From: Acidovorax delafieldii
Lineage (GTDB): Bacteria > Pseudomonadota > Gammaproteobacteria > Burkholderiales > Burkholderiaceae_C
Assembly: GCF_007993815.1 (NCBI RefSeq)
Contig: NZ_VJWE01000011.1
Location: forward strand, 186,001 to 250,000
Direction: 5' to 3'
Length of the DNA: 64,000 nt
Shown here piece after piece: positions 27,892 through 35,822 of this stretch. Both the position numbers and the translations under genes were made by a program. The notes under the pieces are model-generated. The model was not told the origin of the DNA and ran no database searches. It saw nothing but the letters and a program-made list of their open reading frames with translations. Position 1 is the stretch's first letter. Every line of letters starts with the position of its first letter.

Positions 27892-29076
27892 TTACCACCA
27901 CACCTCGTACTGCACGCCCACCAGCGTGCGCGAGGTCTTGCCATTGGCGCCAAAGGTGCCTGCGTTGGCCACAGCCGCCGCCTGGTTCCAGTTGGCCTTC
28001 GTCACATACAGACGCAGCTCAGGACGCGACCAGAAGTCTTCATTCAGTGCCAGGGCACCCGCCAGCGTGACCTTGGACAGGCGCTGGTCCGGACCACTGC
28101 CCTTGCGGGTGGTGGTGGACAACTCCACCAGGCCCTTGAAGTTCTTGGTGAACGCGTACGAGCCACGGCCGCCCAGCGAGAAGTCCTTGGTCTCCACGCC
28201 GGTCAGGTCAGCCTTGTTGGTCTGGTAGCCAATGAGGGCCTGGCCGCCAAACGGGCCGCTTTGCCAGTTGATGGAGTCGGCAATGCGGGTGGCGCGCTTG
28301 CCTGCCCTGGTGCCCTCGATGGCCTCGAACTCCCCGTCGATGCGGGCATGGCCGCGCGATGTCTGCAAATACAGCGTGTTGCTGATGCTGGGCAGCAGGA
28401 ACTCCTTTTGCGTGTGCATCAACGAGATGCCGGAGCCGGAGCCGCCGCCCACCTGGTTCTTGCCGCCCACGGCGGTCAGCAACACCCGCAGCTTGCCGCC
28501 GGGGTTGGTGTTGATCTCGGACAGGTCGGCGTTGATGCGGTGCGCCTTCACGTTGTTGGGCAGGCCGCCGTCAAACTTGTCGCCGGAGAACACGCCCACG
28601 CCCAGCTTCATGCCGCCCACAGGCACGTCGGTCACACCAGCGCCGATGTTGTCGCCGTAGTTCAGCAGGAAGTAGTCGACGATGTGCACGTCCTGGATCC
28701 GCAGGCGGCGCTGGCCGACCCAGAACTTGGCTTCGGGCGAGAACGAGAAGCCGCTCATTTCCACAAACGCCTGTTCGGTGCTGATGTCGCCACTGCCCCA
28801 CTTGGCGGGCATGTAGTTCACCTTCCAGTTGATGCCACCGGCCTCGAAGCCCTTGGCAAAGTTGACTTCGATGCCGTTGTCGCCTTCGTTGCCCAGGCGG
28901 TATTTCTGCAGCTCGCCGCCCAGCGTCAGGTTGCCCTTGACGCCGTCGGAGTGGTTGAACACCGGGCCACCGCGGGAGTAGCCGTTGAACTCAAAGCCTG
29001 CTACGTCCATAGCAAAGGCGCCATTCGCGCATGCGGCGGCCAAAGCCACCGCCGTGAGGCGGTTTCTTGTCTTCAT
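27892..29076 (-). CDS. carbohydrate-selective porin (LamB/OprB-like)
   Basis: The 394-residue outer-membrane protein has a signal peptide (about residues 1-22, ending ANGAFA), many alternating beta-strand segments and the C-terminal aromatic ending VQYEVWW. Gly-rich FEFNGYSRGGP at the mature start is maltoporin-like. It probably passes glucose or oligosaccharides to the binding protein encoded upstream. It lies between gtsA and gtsB, unlike the Pseudomonas order, where oprB is last. Confidence 0.85.
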   Translation of the reverse strand: MKTRNRLTAVALAAACANGAFAMDVAGFEFNGYSRGGPVFNHSDGVKGNLTLGGELQKYRLGNEGDNGIEVNFAKGFEAGGINWKVNYMPAKWGSGDISTEQAFVEMSGFSFSPEAKFWVGQRRLRIQDVHIVDYFLLNYGDNIGAGVTDVPVGGMKLGVGVFSGDKFDGGLPNNVKAHRINADLSEINTNPGGKLRVLLTAVGGKNQVGGGSGSGISLMHTQKEFLLPSISNTLYLQTSRGHARIDGEFEAIEGTRAGKRATRIADSINWQSGPFGGQALIGYQTNKADLTGVETKDFSLGGRGSYAFTKNFKGLVELSTTTRKGSGPDQRLSKVTLAGALALNEDFWSRPELRLYVTKANWNQAAAVANAGTFGANGKTSRTLVGVQYEVWW

Positions 29077-29133
29077 GATGGGATCCCTCTGGGGTTGGTT
29101 TTAGTGCGTGCGGGTGCGTGTGTCGTACACGGC

Positions 29134-30384
29134 TTACTTGGTCTTCGCGGCGACCGCGATCTTCTTCATGGCGTCGGCGACGCTCACCTTGTCGTCGTTC
29201 CAGAACTGGCTGACGACATCCTTGATCGCCCCTTCGGTGGCAGGCGCAATCGCCATGCCATGGGCCACGCTGGGCACCAGGCCACCGCTCTTGGCAGTGT
29301 CGGCAAAGTCTTTGCTGGACAGCTTGGCGCAGTCGTCAAACTTGTCCATCTTCTGTCCGGTGCGCACAGGGATCGAGCCCTTGTTGAGGTTGAACACCTC
29401 CTGGAACTCAGGGCTCATGATGGAGCTGGCCAAGTCGCTCTGCGCCTTCTGCGCTGCTGCGTCCTTGAGCTTGAACAGGATGAACGAGTCCACGTTGAAG
29501 GTGAACGCGTTGGCCGTGCCCGGTGCCGCTGCGCACTGGAAGTCCTTGCCCGGCGCCTTGTTGGCCGCGATGAACTCACCTTTGGCCCAGTCACCCATCA
29601 GCTGGAAGCCCGCCTTGCCCTGGATGAGCATGGCCGTGGCCAGGTTCCAGTCGCGGCCGGGAGCGCCCGGGTCGGTGTAGGTTTTGATGCGGCGGAAGGT
29701 CTCCAGAGACTTCTTCATGGTGTCGCTGTTGATGGCCTTGTCGTCCAGTTTGACCAGTGCGTCCTGGTAGAACTTGGCACCGCCCACGCCCAGCACCACG
29801 GATTCAAAGGTCGTGAAGTCCTGCCAGTTCTGGCCGCCATGGGCAACGGGGACCAGGCCTGCGGCCTTGAGCTTGTCGGCAGCGGCAAAGAACTCGTCCC
29901 AGGTCTTGGGCATGCTGGCAACGCCAGCCTTCTTCAGCGCATCGGAGCTGGCCCACAGCCAGTTCACGCGGTGCACGTTGACCGGGGCAGCCACGTAGCT
30001 GCCCTTGTACTTCATCACGTCGGCGACCACCTTGGGCAGCACGTCGTCCCACTTCTCGGTCTTGGCCAGCGCATCGACATTGGCCAGCACGCCTTCGGAC
30101 GCCCATTCCTGGATGGCCGGGCCCTTGACCTGGGCGGCCGAGGGCGGGTTGCCCGAGATCACGCGGCTCTTGAGCACCGTCATGGCGCTGTCGCCACCGC
30201 CGCCCGCCACGGCAAAGTCGCGCCAGGTGTGGCCCTTGGACTGCATGATCTTCTTGAGCTCGGCGGCCGACTTGGCCTCGCCGCCCGATGTCCAGTAGTG
30301 CAGGACCTCGACCTCCCCCGCGCTGGCAGACATCGCGGCCGCCAGGCCCACCGCCAGTGCGGCGATCTTTGTCATCTTCCACAT
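29134..30384 (-). CDS. gtsA: glucose ABC transporter substrate-binding protein (GtsA-like)
   Basis: The 416-residue periplasmic protein has a signal peptide (MWKMTKIAALAVGLAAAMSA...) and a mature start EVEVLHYWTSGGEAKSA typical of family 1 sugar-binding proteins. The tryptophan-rich binding residues VNVHRVNWLWAS and GQNWQDFTTFE match GtsA-type glucose receptors. GAGGAGACAAGG lies before the start. It is divergent from the response regulator gene. Confidence 0.92.
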   Translation of the reverse strand: MWKMTKIAALAVGLAAAMSASAGEVEVLHYWTSGGEAKSAAELKKIMQSKGHTWRDFAVAGGGGDSAMTVLKSRVISGNPPSAAQVKGPAIQEWASEGVLANVDALAKTEKWDDVLPKVVADVMKYKGSYVAAPVNVHRVNWLWASSDALKKAGVASMPKTWDEFFAAADKLKAAGLVPVAHGGQNWQDFTTFESVVLGVGGAKFYQDALVKLDDKAINSDTMKKSLETFRRIKTYTDPGAPGRDWNLATAMLIQGKAGFQLMGDWAKGEFIAANKAPGKDFQCAAAPGTANAFTFNVDSFILFKLKDAAAQKAQSDLASSIMSPEFQEVFNLNKGSIPVRTGQKMDKFDDCAKLSSKDFADTAKSGGLVPSVAHGMAIAPATEGAIKDVVSQFWNDDKVSVADAMKKIAVAAKTK

Positions 30385-30455
30385 ACCCTTGTCTCCTCGA
30401 CGTTGTTTTCAGAACCCGTTGCTGCGCCGTGATACCGGTGCCGTTCAGCGCAGTC

Positions 30456-30470
30456 GGTACTTTAATTACA
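30456..30470 (-). promoter_or_regulatory. candidate HexR-like operator (gtsA)
   Basis: On the minus strand this reads TGTAATTAAAGTACC, a TGTAAY-N3-ATTACA match with two deviations in the right half. It overlaps a perfect inverted repeat, TTAATTA-CAA-TAATTAA (30462-30478), in an AT-rich patch (30461-30485) that probably holds the divergent promoters. Confidence 0.4.
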
Positions 30471-30558
30471 ATAATTAATTTAATTCTCAGGGCTTTCCCT
30501 GAGAGTCGCAGCGGCCCCACAGAGGGCCCGTTGCAGGGGCCTTTGTTATGCTCAATCC

Positions 30559-31275
30559 ATGGCCACGATACTGATTGTCGAAGACGACGCCCTCCTGCTC
30601 GACGCTCTCACCGGCCAGCTCAAGCAACTCGATTACAGCGTCTGCACCGCCAGCAGCGTGGCGCAGGCCATGGCGCTTTTGCAGACGCAGGCGGTGGACG
30701 GCATCATCCTGGACCTGGGCTTGCCCGGCGCCGACGGCATGGAGCTGCTGACCTGGGCCCGCGCGCACATCGCCGGATTGCCAGTGCTGATCCTCACCGC
30801 CCGCGACGGCGTCGACGACCGCGTGCTGGGCCTGAACGCCGGGGCCGACGACTACATCACCAAGCCCTTCAACATGCAGGAGCTGCAGGCCCGCCTGCAG
30901 GCCATGCTGCGCCGCGCGCGCCAGCCCGCCTTCACCCAGGCCAGCAGCGCGGCGGGCGTTGCCAGCACCACCATCGGCCCGCTGGTGCTGGACCACGCCA
31001 GCCATGCCGCTGCCCTGAACGGCGACCTGCTGGAGCTGACCCAGCGCGAGTGGGAGCTGCTGGAACTGCTGGCCCACCGCTGCGGCGAAGTCGTCACCCG
31101 CGACGACGTGCTGGCCGCTTGGCGCGCCAGCCCGCCCGAGCCCGGCCAGACCGCCGCCCCGCTGAACTCCAATGCGCTGGAGGTGTATGTGCACCGCCTG
31201 CGCAAGAAGCTCGACCAGTCCAACCTGGTGATCCGCAATATCCGGGGGCTGGGGTACATGCTGAATAAACCGTGA
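30559..31275 (+). CDS. response regulator, OmpR family (TctD-like)
   Basis: The 238-residue regulator has a receiver domain with acidic pocket D9-D10, phospho-acceptor D52 (IILDLGLP) and K102 (YITKPF), then a winged-helix DNA-binding domain (LTQREWELLELLAHRCG, VHRLRKKL, RGLGYML). It sits divergent to gtsA, so control of glucose uptake is likely, as GltR does in Pseudomonas. The partner kinase gene follows after 156 bp. Confidence 0.93.
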   Translation: MATILIVEDDALLLDALTGQLKQLDYSVCTASSVAQAMALLQTQAVDGIILDLGLPGADGMELLTWARAHIAGLPVLILTARDGVDDRVLGLNAGADDYITKPFNMQELQARLQAMLRRARQPAFTQASSAAGVASTTIGPLVLDHASHAAALNGDLLELTQREWELLELLAHRCGEVVTRDDVLAAWRASPPEPGQTAAPLNSNALEVYVHRLRKKLDQSNLVIRNIRGLGYMLNKP

Positions 31276-31278
31276 GCA

Positions 31279-31380
31279 TCCCCCTGAGCGGCTGCGCCGC
31301 TTCCCCCTTCTCTCGCGCTGTGCGCGGGCAGGGGGACGCCGCCAGCGCGGCGGGGCGGCCCTTGCGCGGCGGCCCTCGCA
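31279..31380 (+). repeat. about 100 bp GC-rich interspersed repeat, copy A
   Basis: CCCCCTGAGCGGCTGCGCCG, then CGGGCAGGGGGACGCCGCCA, then GCGCGGCGGGGCGGCCCTTG form a block with strong internal hairpins. A second copy in inverse orientation lies at 45726-45842. It separates the response regulator and sensor kinase genes. Confidence 0.7.
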
Positions 31381-31431
31381 TGGGCCGTGCCAGTTTTCAA
31401 CGCAGCGCCGCCCATTTTTGACTGTTGAAAC

Positions 31432-32829
31432 ATGCGCCACGTACCTGGGGTCTCTCTTCAACGCAAGCTGCTGCTGTGGCTGCTGCTGCCGCAGCTGGTG
31501 CTGTGGCTGTCGGGTGGGTTTCTGGCGTGGCGCATTGCGCTGCAGAACGGCGAGAAGGGCATTGACCAGACGCTGACCCAGTCAGTGCGGGCGCTGGCGC
31601 GGCAGATCAAGCCGATTGGCGATGGGCTGCTGGTGGACTTTCCGAAGGCCGCGCAGGACATCCTGGAACAGGACCCGGCCGACCGCATCACCTACATGGT
31701 GTCGTCCCCGCCCGGCCGCTTTTTGCTGGGCAACGCGCAGCTGCCGCCACCGCCCGCGCAGGTTGATGTGGCGGTGGGCGAGGCGTTTTTGTACCAGGCG
31801 CGGGTGGATGACAAACCGGTGCGCGTGGCCTTGCTGGATGTGGACTACGGCACCGCCTCCACCCGCCAGCGCCTGCGCGTGCAGGTGGCCCAGAGCCTCA
31901 CGGTGCGCGAGCGCATTGCGCAGGAACTGCTGGAGCGCATGGTGTTCCCCATGGGCCTGATGGGCCTGGCCCTGAGCGCCGTGGTGTACGCCGGTGTGCT
32001 GCGCGGCCTGCAGCCCTTGAAGCGCCTGGAGGCGCAAATTGAACGAGCCGGCGCACAGCCCCACACGGGCACCACGCCGCTGCCGCCCATCGAGCTGACC
32101 TCTGCCCCGCAGGAAGTGCATTCGCTGGCCAGCACTATCAACCGCCTGCTGGAGACCGTGGCGCGTGGCCAGCAAAAGGAAAAGCGTTTTCTGAACGACG
32201 CTGCCCACCAGCTGCGCACGCCGCTCGCAGGCCTGATCGGCCAGACCGAACTGGCCCTGCACGAAAGCCACGAACCCGCAGTGCAGGCCCGCCTGCAAAA
32301 GGTGCTGTCGGCCGCGCAACGCAGCGCGCACCTGGTGCACCAGCTGCTGCAGCTGGCGCGCTCGGAGTCGAACGTGGAGATGCAGTCCATCGACCTCGCC
32401 GCCCTGGCCCGCGAGGTGGCCCGCGAATGGGCCGCCCGCGCCCTGGCCCAGGGCATGGACCTGGGCTACGAGGGCGTGGACCACCTGCCCGCGCAGGGCC
32501 ACCCGCTGCTGCTGCGCGAGGCGTTGAACAACCTCATCGACAACGCGTTGCACTACGCGGGCCCCGGTGCCACGGTGACGGTGCGCGTGGGCCATGAAGA
32601 GCCCGGGCATTGGGCGCTGCTGGTGGTGGAGGACGATGGACCGGGCGTGCCGGCTGAGCATCTGGGCGATCTGTTTGCACGGTTCTGGCGTGGGTCGGAC
32701 AAGGCGGGGGGGTGCGGACTGGGGCTGTCGATCGTGGAAGAGATCGCGCTGCGGCACGGGGGGCGGACGGTGGCGGAAGGGGTGGTGCCGAAGGGGTTGC
32801 GGGTGGGGATGCGGCTGCCTGCGGGGTGA
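31432..32829 (+). CDS. sensor histidine kinase (TctE-like)
   Basis: The 465-residue membrane kinase has two helices (about 12-34 and 171-190) enclosing a periplasmic domain with the TctE-type DFPKAAQDILEQDPADR. The phospho-acceptor is H259 (DAAHQLRTPLAGL), followed by the N box (LNNLIDNALHY) and G boxes (DDGPGVP, GCGLGLSIVEE). It would phosphorylate the regulator encoded upstream. The sensor domain type suggests a small-molecule ligand, possibly a sugar or carboxylate. Confidence 0.92.
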   Translation: MRHVPGVSLQRKLLLWLLLPQLVLWLSGGFLAWRIALQNGEKGIDQTLTQSVRALARQIKPIGDGLLVDFPKAAQDILEQDPADRITYMVSSPPGRFLLGNAQLPPPPAQVDVAVGEAFLYQARVDDKPVRVALLDVDYGTASTRQRLRVQVAQSLTVRERIAQELLERMVFPMGLMGLALSAVVYAGVLRGLQPLKRLEAQIERAGAQPHTGTTPLPPIELTSAPQEVHSLASTINRLLETVARGQQKEKRFLNDAAHQLRTPLAGLIGQTELALHESHEPAVQARLQKVLSAAQRSAHLVHQLLQLARSESNVEMQSIDLAALAREVAREWAARALAQGMDLGYEGVDHLPAQGHPLLLREALNNLIDNALHYAGPGATVTVRVGHEEPGHWALLVVEDDGPGVPAEHLGDLFARFWRGSDKAGGCGLGLSIVEEIALRHGGRTVAEGVVPKGLRVGMRLPAG

Positions 32830-32846
32830 TTTTTTGGTGTTTTTGG

Positions 32847-32892
32847 CTGGGTGCGCTAGTGCATCATGCCTTGGTAGCTATGATTTTTATAG
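32847..32892. repeat. short palindromic intergenic repeat, copy 4
   Basis: GGGTGCGCTAGTGCATCATG and TTGGTAGCTATGATTTTTAT share GCGCTAGTGCA and TAGCTATnATTTTTAT with the other copies. Confidence 0.5.
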
Positions 32893-33754
32893 TGAACTCC
32901 AGCACTTCCGGGTGGGAGATTTCCGGTCGACGTTGACGGTCTAACGGACTGTTGTTGGGCGCAGCGAGTCTGTGGAGGCTTGTGCGCGTATCGGGTTGCT
33001 TGCCTGGGATCAGGGCGGAGGCCGGGAGTCGCCCGGCAGGCGAGGTACTTTTCTTTGCTTCGCCAAAGAAAAGTACCCAAAAGAAAGACGACCCCACTGT
33101 CTGCGTCCCCTGCGCTTCGCTACGGGGAAACCTGCGGTGCTCGGGTTTGGCGGGGTCTCGCTCAACTCGCGCCGCTGCGCGTCGCTCAGACACACGCGAG
33201 CCCTGATCCGCCAAACCCTGCGCTCCTCGGCGCATCCAGAGGGGCACCGGGGTACAGAACAGCCACACGGGCCTTTGCTGCGCTCGGCCCCATCTCGCGG
33301 GTGCAAGCGCCACGCGCTGCGCAGCCTGGGCCGAGCGCAGCAATGGCCCGTGGGGCCGTTTGGATGTTCGGCTGTCCCACCCCTGCTGGCTGCGCCTGCG
33401 GCGGGGCGGTTGCGGGGTGGCATGGGCGTCGGAGCGCCCATGCCTCGTCAACTGACTCGCCGTGGATGTCTGAGCGGCGCGCGCAGCGCAAAGCGAGTTC
33501 CACGGCGCACCCCGCAACCGCCCCGCCGCAGGTTTGCCCCGGAGCGAAGCGCCGGGGTCGCAGACTGGGGGTCGCCTTTTCTTTGGTGACTTTCTTTTGG
33601 CGAAGCAAAAGAAAGTTACTCGCACGCCGGGCGACTCCCGGCCTCCACCCTCAACACAAGCATGCTGCGCGATGTGCTCCCCAGAGCCCCCCAAAAACAA
33701 AAACGGCCAGCGCCCGCAACCCAGGCACCAGCCGCTCAAAAAAGAAACCCGAGC
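32893..33754. other. long gene-free region between the sensor kinase and tal
   Basis: Nearly 930 bp separate the kinase stop (32829) from the transaldolase stop (33755, minus). Several overlapping frames are open on both strands, but they are mirror images inside the palindromic element, rich in Arg, Ala and Pro, and have no ribosome sites. I do not regard them as genes. The last 100 bp before tal holds nothing I can name. Confidence 0.7.
33017..33646. repeat. about 630 bp large imperfect palindromic element
   Basis: The outer arms are 33017-33140 and 33520-33646: GGAGGCCGGGAGTCGCCCGG at the left is answered by its complement at the right, and CTTTGCTTCGCCAAAGAAAA has a close inverted partner. 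Agreement over about 120 bp is roughly 85% by eye. An inner perfect pair, 33267-33290 with 33328-33351 (GGGCC...GCTGCGCTCGGCCC), lies near the centre. No transposase is present. Confidence 0.75.
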
Positions 33755-34705
33755 TCAAGCCGCAAGGATCAGCTTCTCCAGCTTCACAGCGTCCACTGCA
33801 AACGCCCGAATCCCCTCAGCCAGCTTCTCGGTCGCCATCGCATCCTCATTCAGCGCAAACCGGAACCCCGCCTCGTCATAGTTCACCGCAGGCAAGTCCA
33901 TGCCCTTGGCAGCCTCTGCATCCAACGCCCGCTGCAACGGTGCATCACTCGCAGCCAGCTGCGCCAACAGCTCGGGCGCAATGGTCAACAGGTCGCACCC
34001 AGCCAGCGCCGTGATCTGCCCCACATTGCGGAAACTCGCGCCCATCACCTCGGTGGCAATGCCAAAACGCTTGTAGTGGTTGTAGATCTGCGTGACAGAC
34101 TGCACGCCCGGGTCGTTGGCGCCTGCGCGCGCAGCCTCGTCCCAGCTCGCGCCCGCCTGCTTCTTGTACCAGTCGTAAATACGGCCCACAAAGGGCGAGA
34201 TCAGCTGCACCTTGGCTTGGCCGCAGGCCACGGCTTGGGCAAAAGAGAACAGCAGCGTGAGGTTGGTGTGGATGCCCTTGCGCTCCAGCTGGGCGGCGGC
34301 CTGGATGCCTTCCCACGTGGCCGCGATCTTGATGAGCACGCGGTCGATGTGGATGCCTTCGGCCTGATACAGCTCGATGATGCGCTCGGCGCGCGTGACG
34401 GTGGCGCTGGTGTCAAAGCTCAGGCGGGCGTCCACTTCGGTGGAAACACGGCCGGGCACGTGGGTCAGGATCTCGCAACCAAAACGCACCAGCAGGCGGT
34501 CGATCACCTCGTCCATCGCACGCCCTTGCCACTTGGCGACGGTGTCCTTGAGCAGCGGCGCGTATTCGGGCTTTTGCACCGCCTTGAGAATCAGCGAGGG
34601 ATTGGTCGTGGCGTCCTGCGGACGGAACTGGGCCAGTTGCAGAAAGTCGCCGGTGTCGGCAACCACGGTGGTGAACTGTTTGAGGGCGTCGAGTTGGTTC
34701 GTCAT
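33755..34705 (-). CDS. tal: transaldolase
   Basis: The 316-residue enzyme moves a dihydroxyacetone unit between sugar phosphates in the pentose phosphate pathway. The Schiff-base lysine lies in [13 protein letters not shown], and [15 protein letters not shown] and [13 protein letters not shown] are family signatures. ATG 34705 starts the conserved [12 protein letters not shown]. It begins 7 bp after the transporter ATPase, so it is probably the last gene of that operon. Confidence 0.95.
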   Translation of the reverse strand: MTNQLDALKQFTTVVADTGDFLQLAQFRPQDATTNPSLILKAVQKPEYAPLLKDTVAKWQGRAMDEVIDRLLVRFGCEILTHVPGRVSTEVDARLSFDTSATVTRAERIIELYQAEGIHIDRVLIKIAATWEGIQAAAQLERKGIHTNLTLLFSFAQAVACGQAKVQLISPFVGRIYDWYKKQAGASWDEAARAGANDPGVQSVTQIYNHYKRFGIATEVMGASFRNVGQITALAGCDLLTIAPELLAQLAASDAPLQRALDAEAAKGMDLPAVNYDEAGFRFALNEDAMATEKLAEGIRAFAVDAVKLEKLILAA

Positions 34706-34712
34706 GGCGCCA

Positions 34713-35795
34713 TTATTCCGCATTGGTCCGGGCGCCTTCGGTACTACCAACCACTGATACGCCGTGGGCACCCAGGCTCAGCTGCACCGCGTCGCCCACA
34801 GCCAGCACATCGTCCAGGTCGGACGACACCACAAAGATGTGGCCCAGCGCGGTCTCGAAGGTGTATTCGTACACGGCGCCCAGGTAGGCCCGCTTGTCCA
34901 GCCGCGCGGGCAGCAGGCCCTCGCCCTGGCGGTGAATGCGCCAGGCCTCCGGCCGCACCGCCACCTTCACCGGGCCGCTCTTCACCGCCATGCGGGGGCG
35001 CAGCACCAGTGGGCCGAGCGCCACCGTTCCGTCAGCGTCGGCCACGGCCGGGAACAGCATGGCCTCGCCCATGAAGCCCGCGACGAATTCGCTGTGCGGG
35101 GTTTCATACAGCGCGCGGGGCGAGCCCTTTTGCGCAATCAGGCCCTGGTTCATCACGATGATCTGGTCACTCACCGCCATGGCCTCGGCCTGGTCGTGCG
35201 TGACGTAGGCCACCGTGAGCGACAGGCGCTGCTGCAGCGCACGGATCTCTTCGCGCATCTCGCGGCGCAGGCGGGCGTCGAGGTTGGACAAGGGCTCGTC
35301 AAACAGCAGCACCTCGGGCTCCAGCACCAGCGCACGGGCCAGGGCCACACGCTGCTGCTGCCCGCCCGAGAGTTCACTGGGCAGGCGGTCGTCATAGCCC
35401 ACCAGGCCCACGCCGCGCAGCGCCTCCACCGCCTTGGTGCGTGCCTGCTCCTTGGGCTGGCCCGACATGCGCAGGCCGTACATCACGTTCTCCACCACAT
35501 TCATGTGCGGGAACAACGCGTAGCTCTGGAACATCATGCTCACATTGCGTTGCGCGGGGCCCAGCGTGGTCACGTCCTGGCCTGCGATGAAGATCTCGCC
35601 CGAAGTGGGCGATTCCAGCCCCGCAATCATGCGCAAGGTGGTGGTCTTGCCGCAGCCCGAGGGGCCGAGGATGGTGGTGAGCGTGCCGCGCGGCACCTCA
35701 AAGCTGATGCCCTTGACGGCCAGGGCCGCGCTGCTGTCGCTGCCGTAGCGCTTGGTGATGTTGCGGAACACGATGCCCGCGTCATTGTTGTTCAT
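34713..35795 (-). CDS. afuC: ABC transporter ATP-binding protein (AfuC/FbpC/PhnT type)
   Basis: The 360-residue ATPase has Walker [14 protein letters not shown], signature [15 protein letters not shown], Walker [13 protein letters not shown] and a C-terminal TOBE domain (about 270-350). It belongs to the ferric/phosphonate/hexose-phosphate branch rather than MalK. Its place between a matching permease and tal suggests sugar phosphate uptake. Confidence 0.85.
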   Translation of the reverse strand: MNNNDAGIVFRNITKRYGSDSSAALAVKGISFEVPRGTLTTILGPSGCGKTTTLRMIAGLESPTSGEIFIAGQDVTTLGPAQRNVSMMFQSYALFPHMNVVENVMYGLRMSGQPKEQARTKAVEALRGVGLVGYDDRLPSELSGGQQQRVALARALVLEPEVLLFDEPLSNLDARLRREMREEIRALQQRLSLTVAYVTHDQAEAMAVSDQIIVMNQGLIAQKGSPRALYETPHSEFVAGFMGEAMLFPAVADADGTVALGPLVLRPRMAVKSGPVKVAVRPEAWRIHRQGEGLLPARLDKRAYLGAVYEYTFETALGHIFVVSSDLDDVLAVGDAVQLSLGAHGVSVVGSTEGARTNAE

Positions 35796-35822
35796 GGCGT
35801 GTTTTCTTTTTTGTCAGAGGGA

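Noticed and set aside
33010-34014. Several long open frames on both strands (up to 340 codons) between the sensor kinase and tal
   Set aside because: They mirror each other within the palindromic element, are rich in Arg/Ala/Pro, lack ribosome sites and overlap tal antisense.
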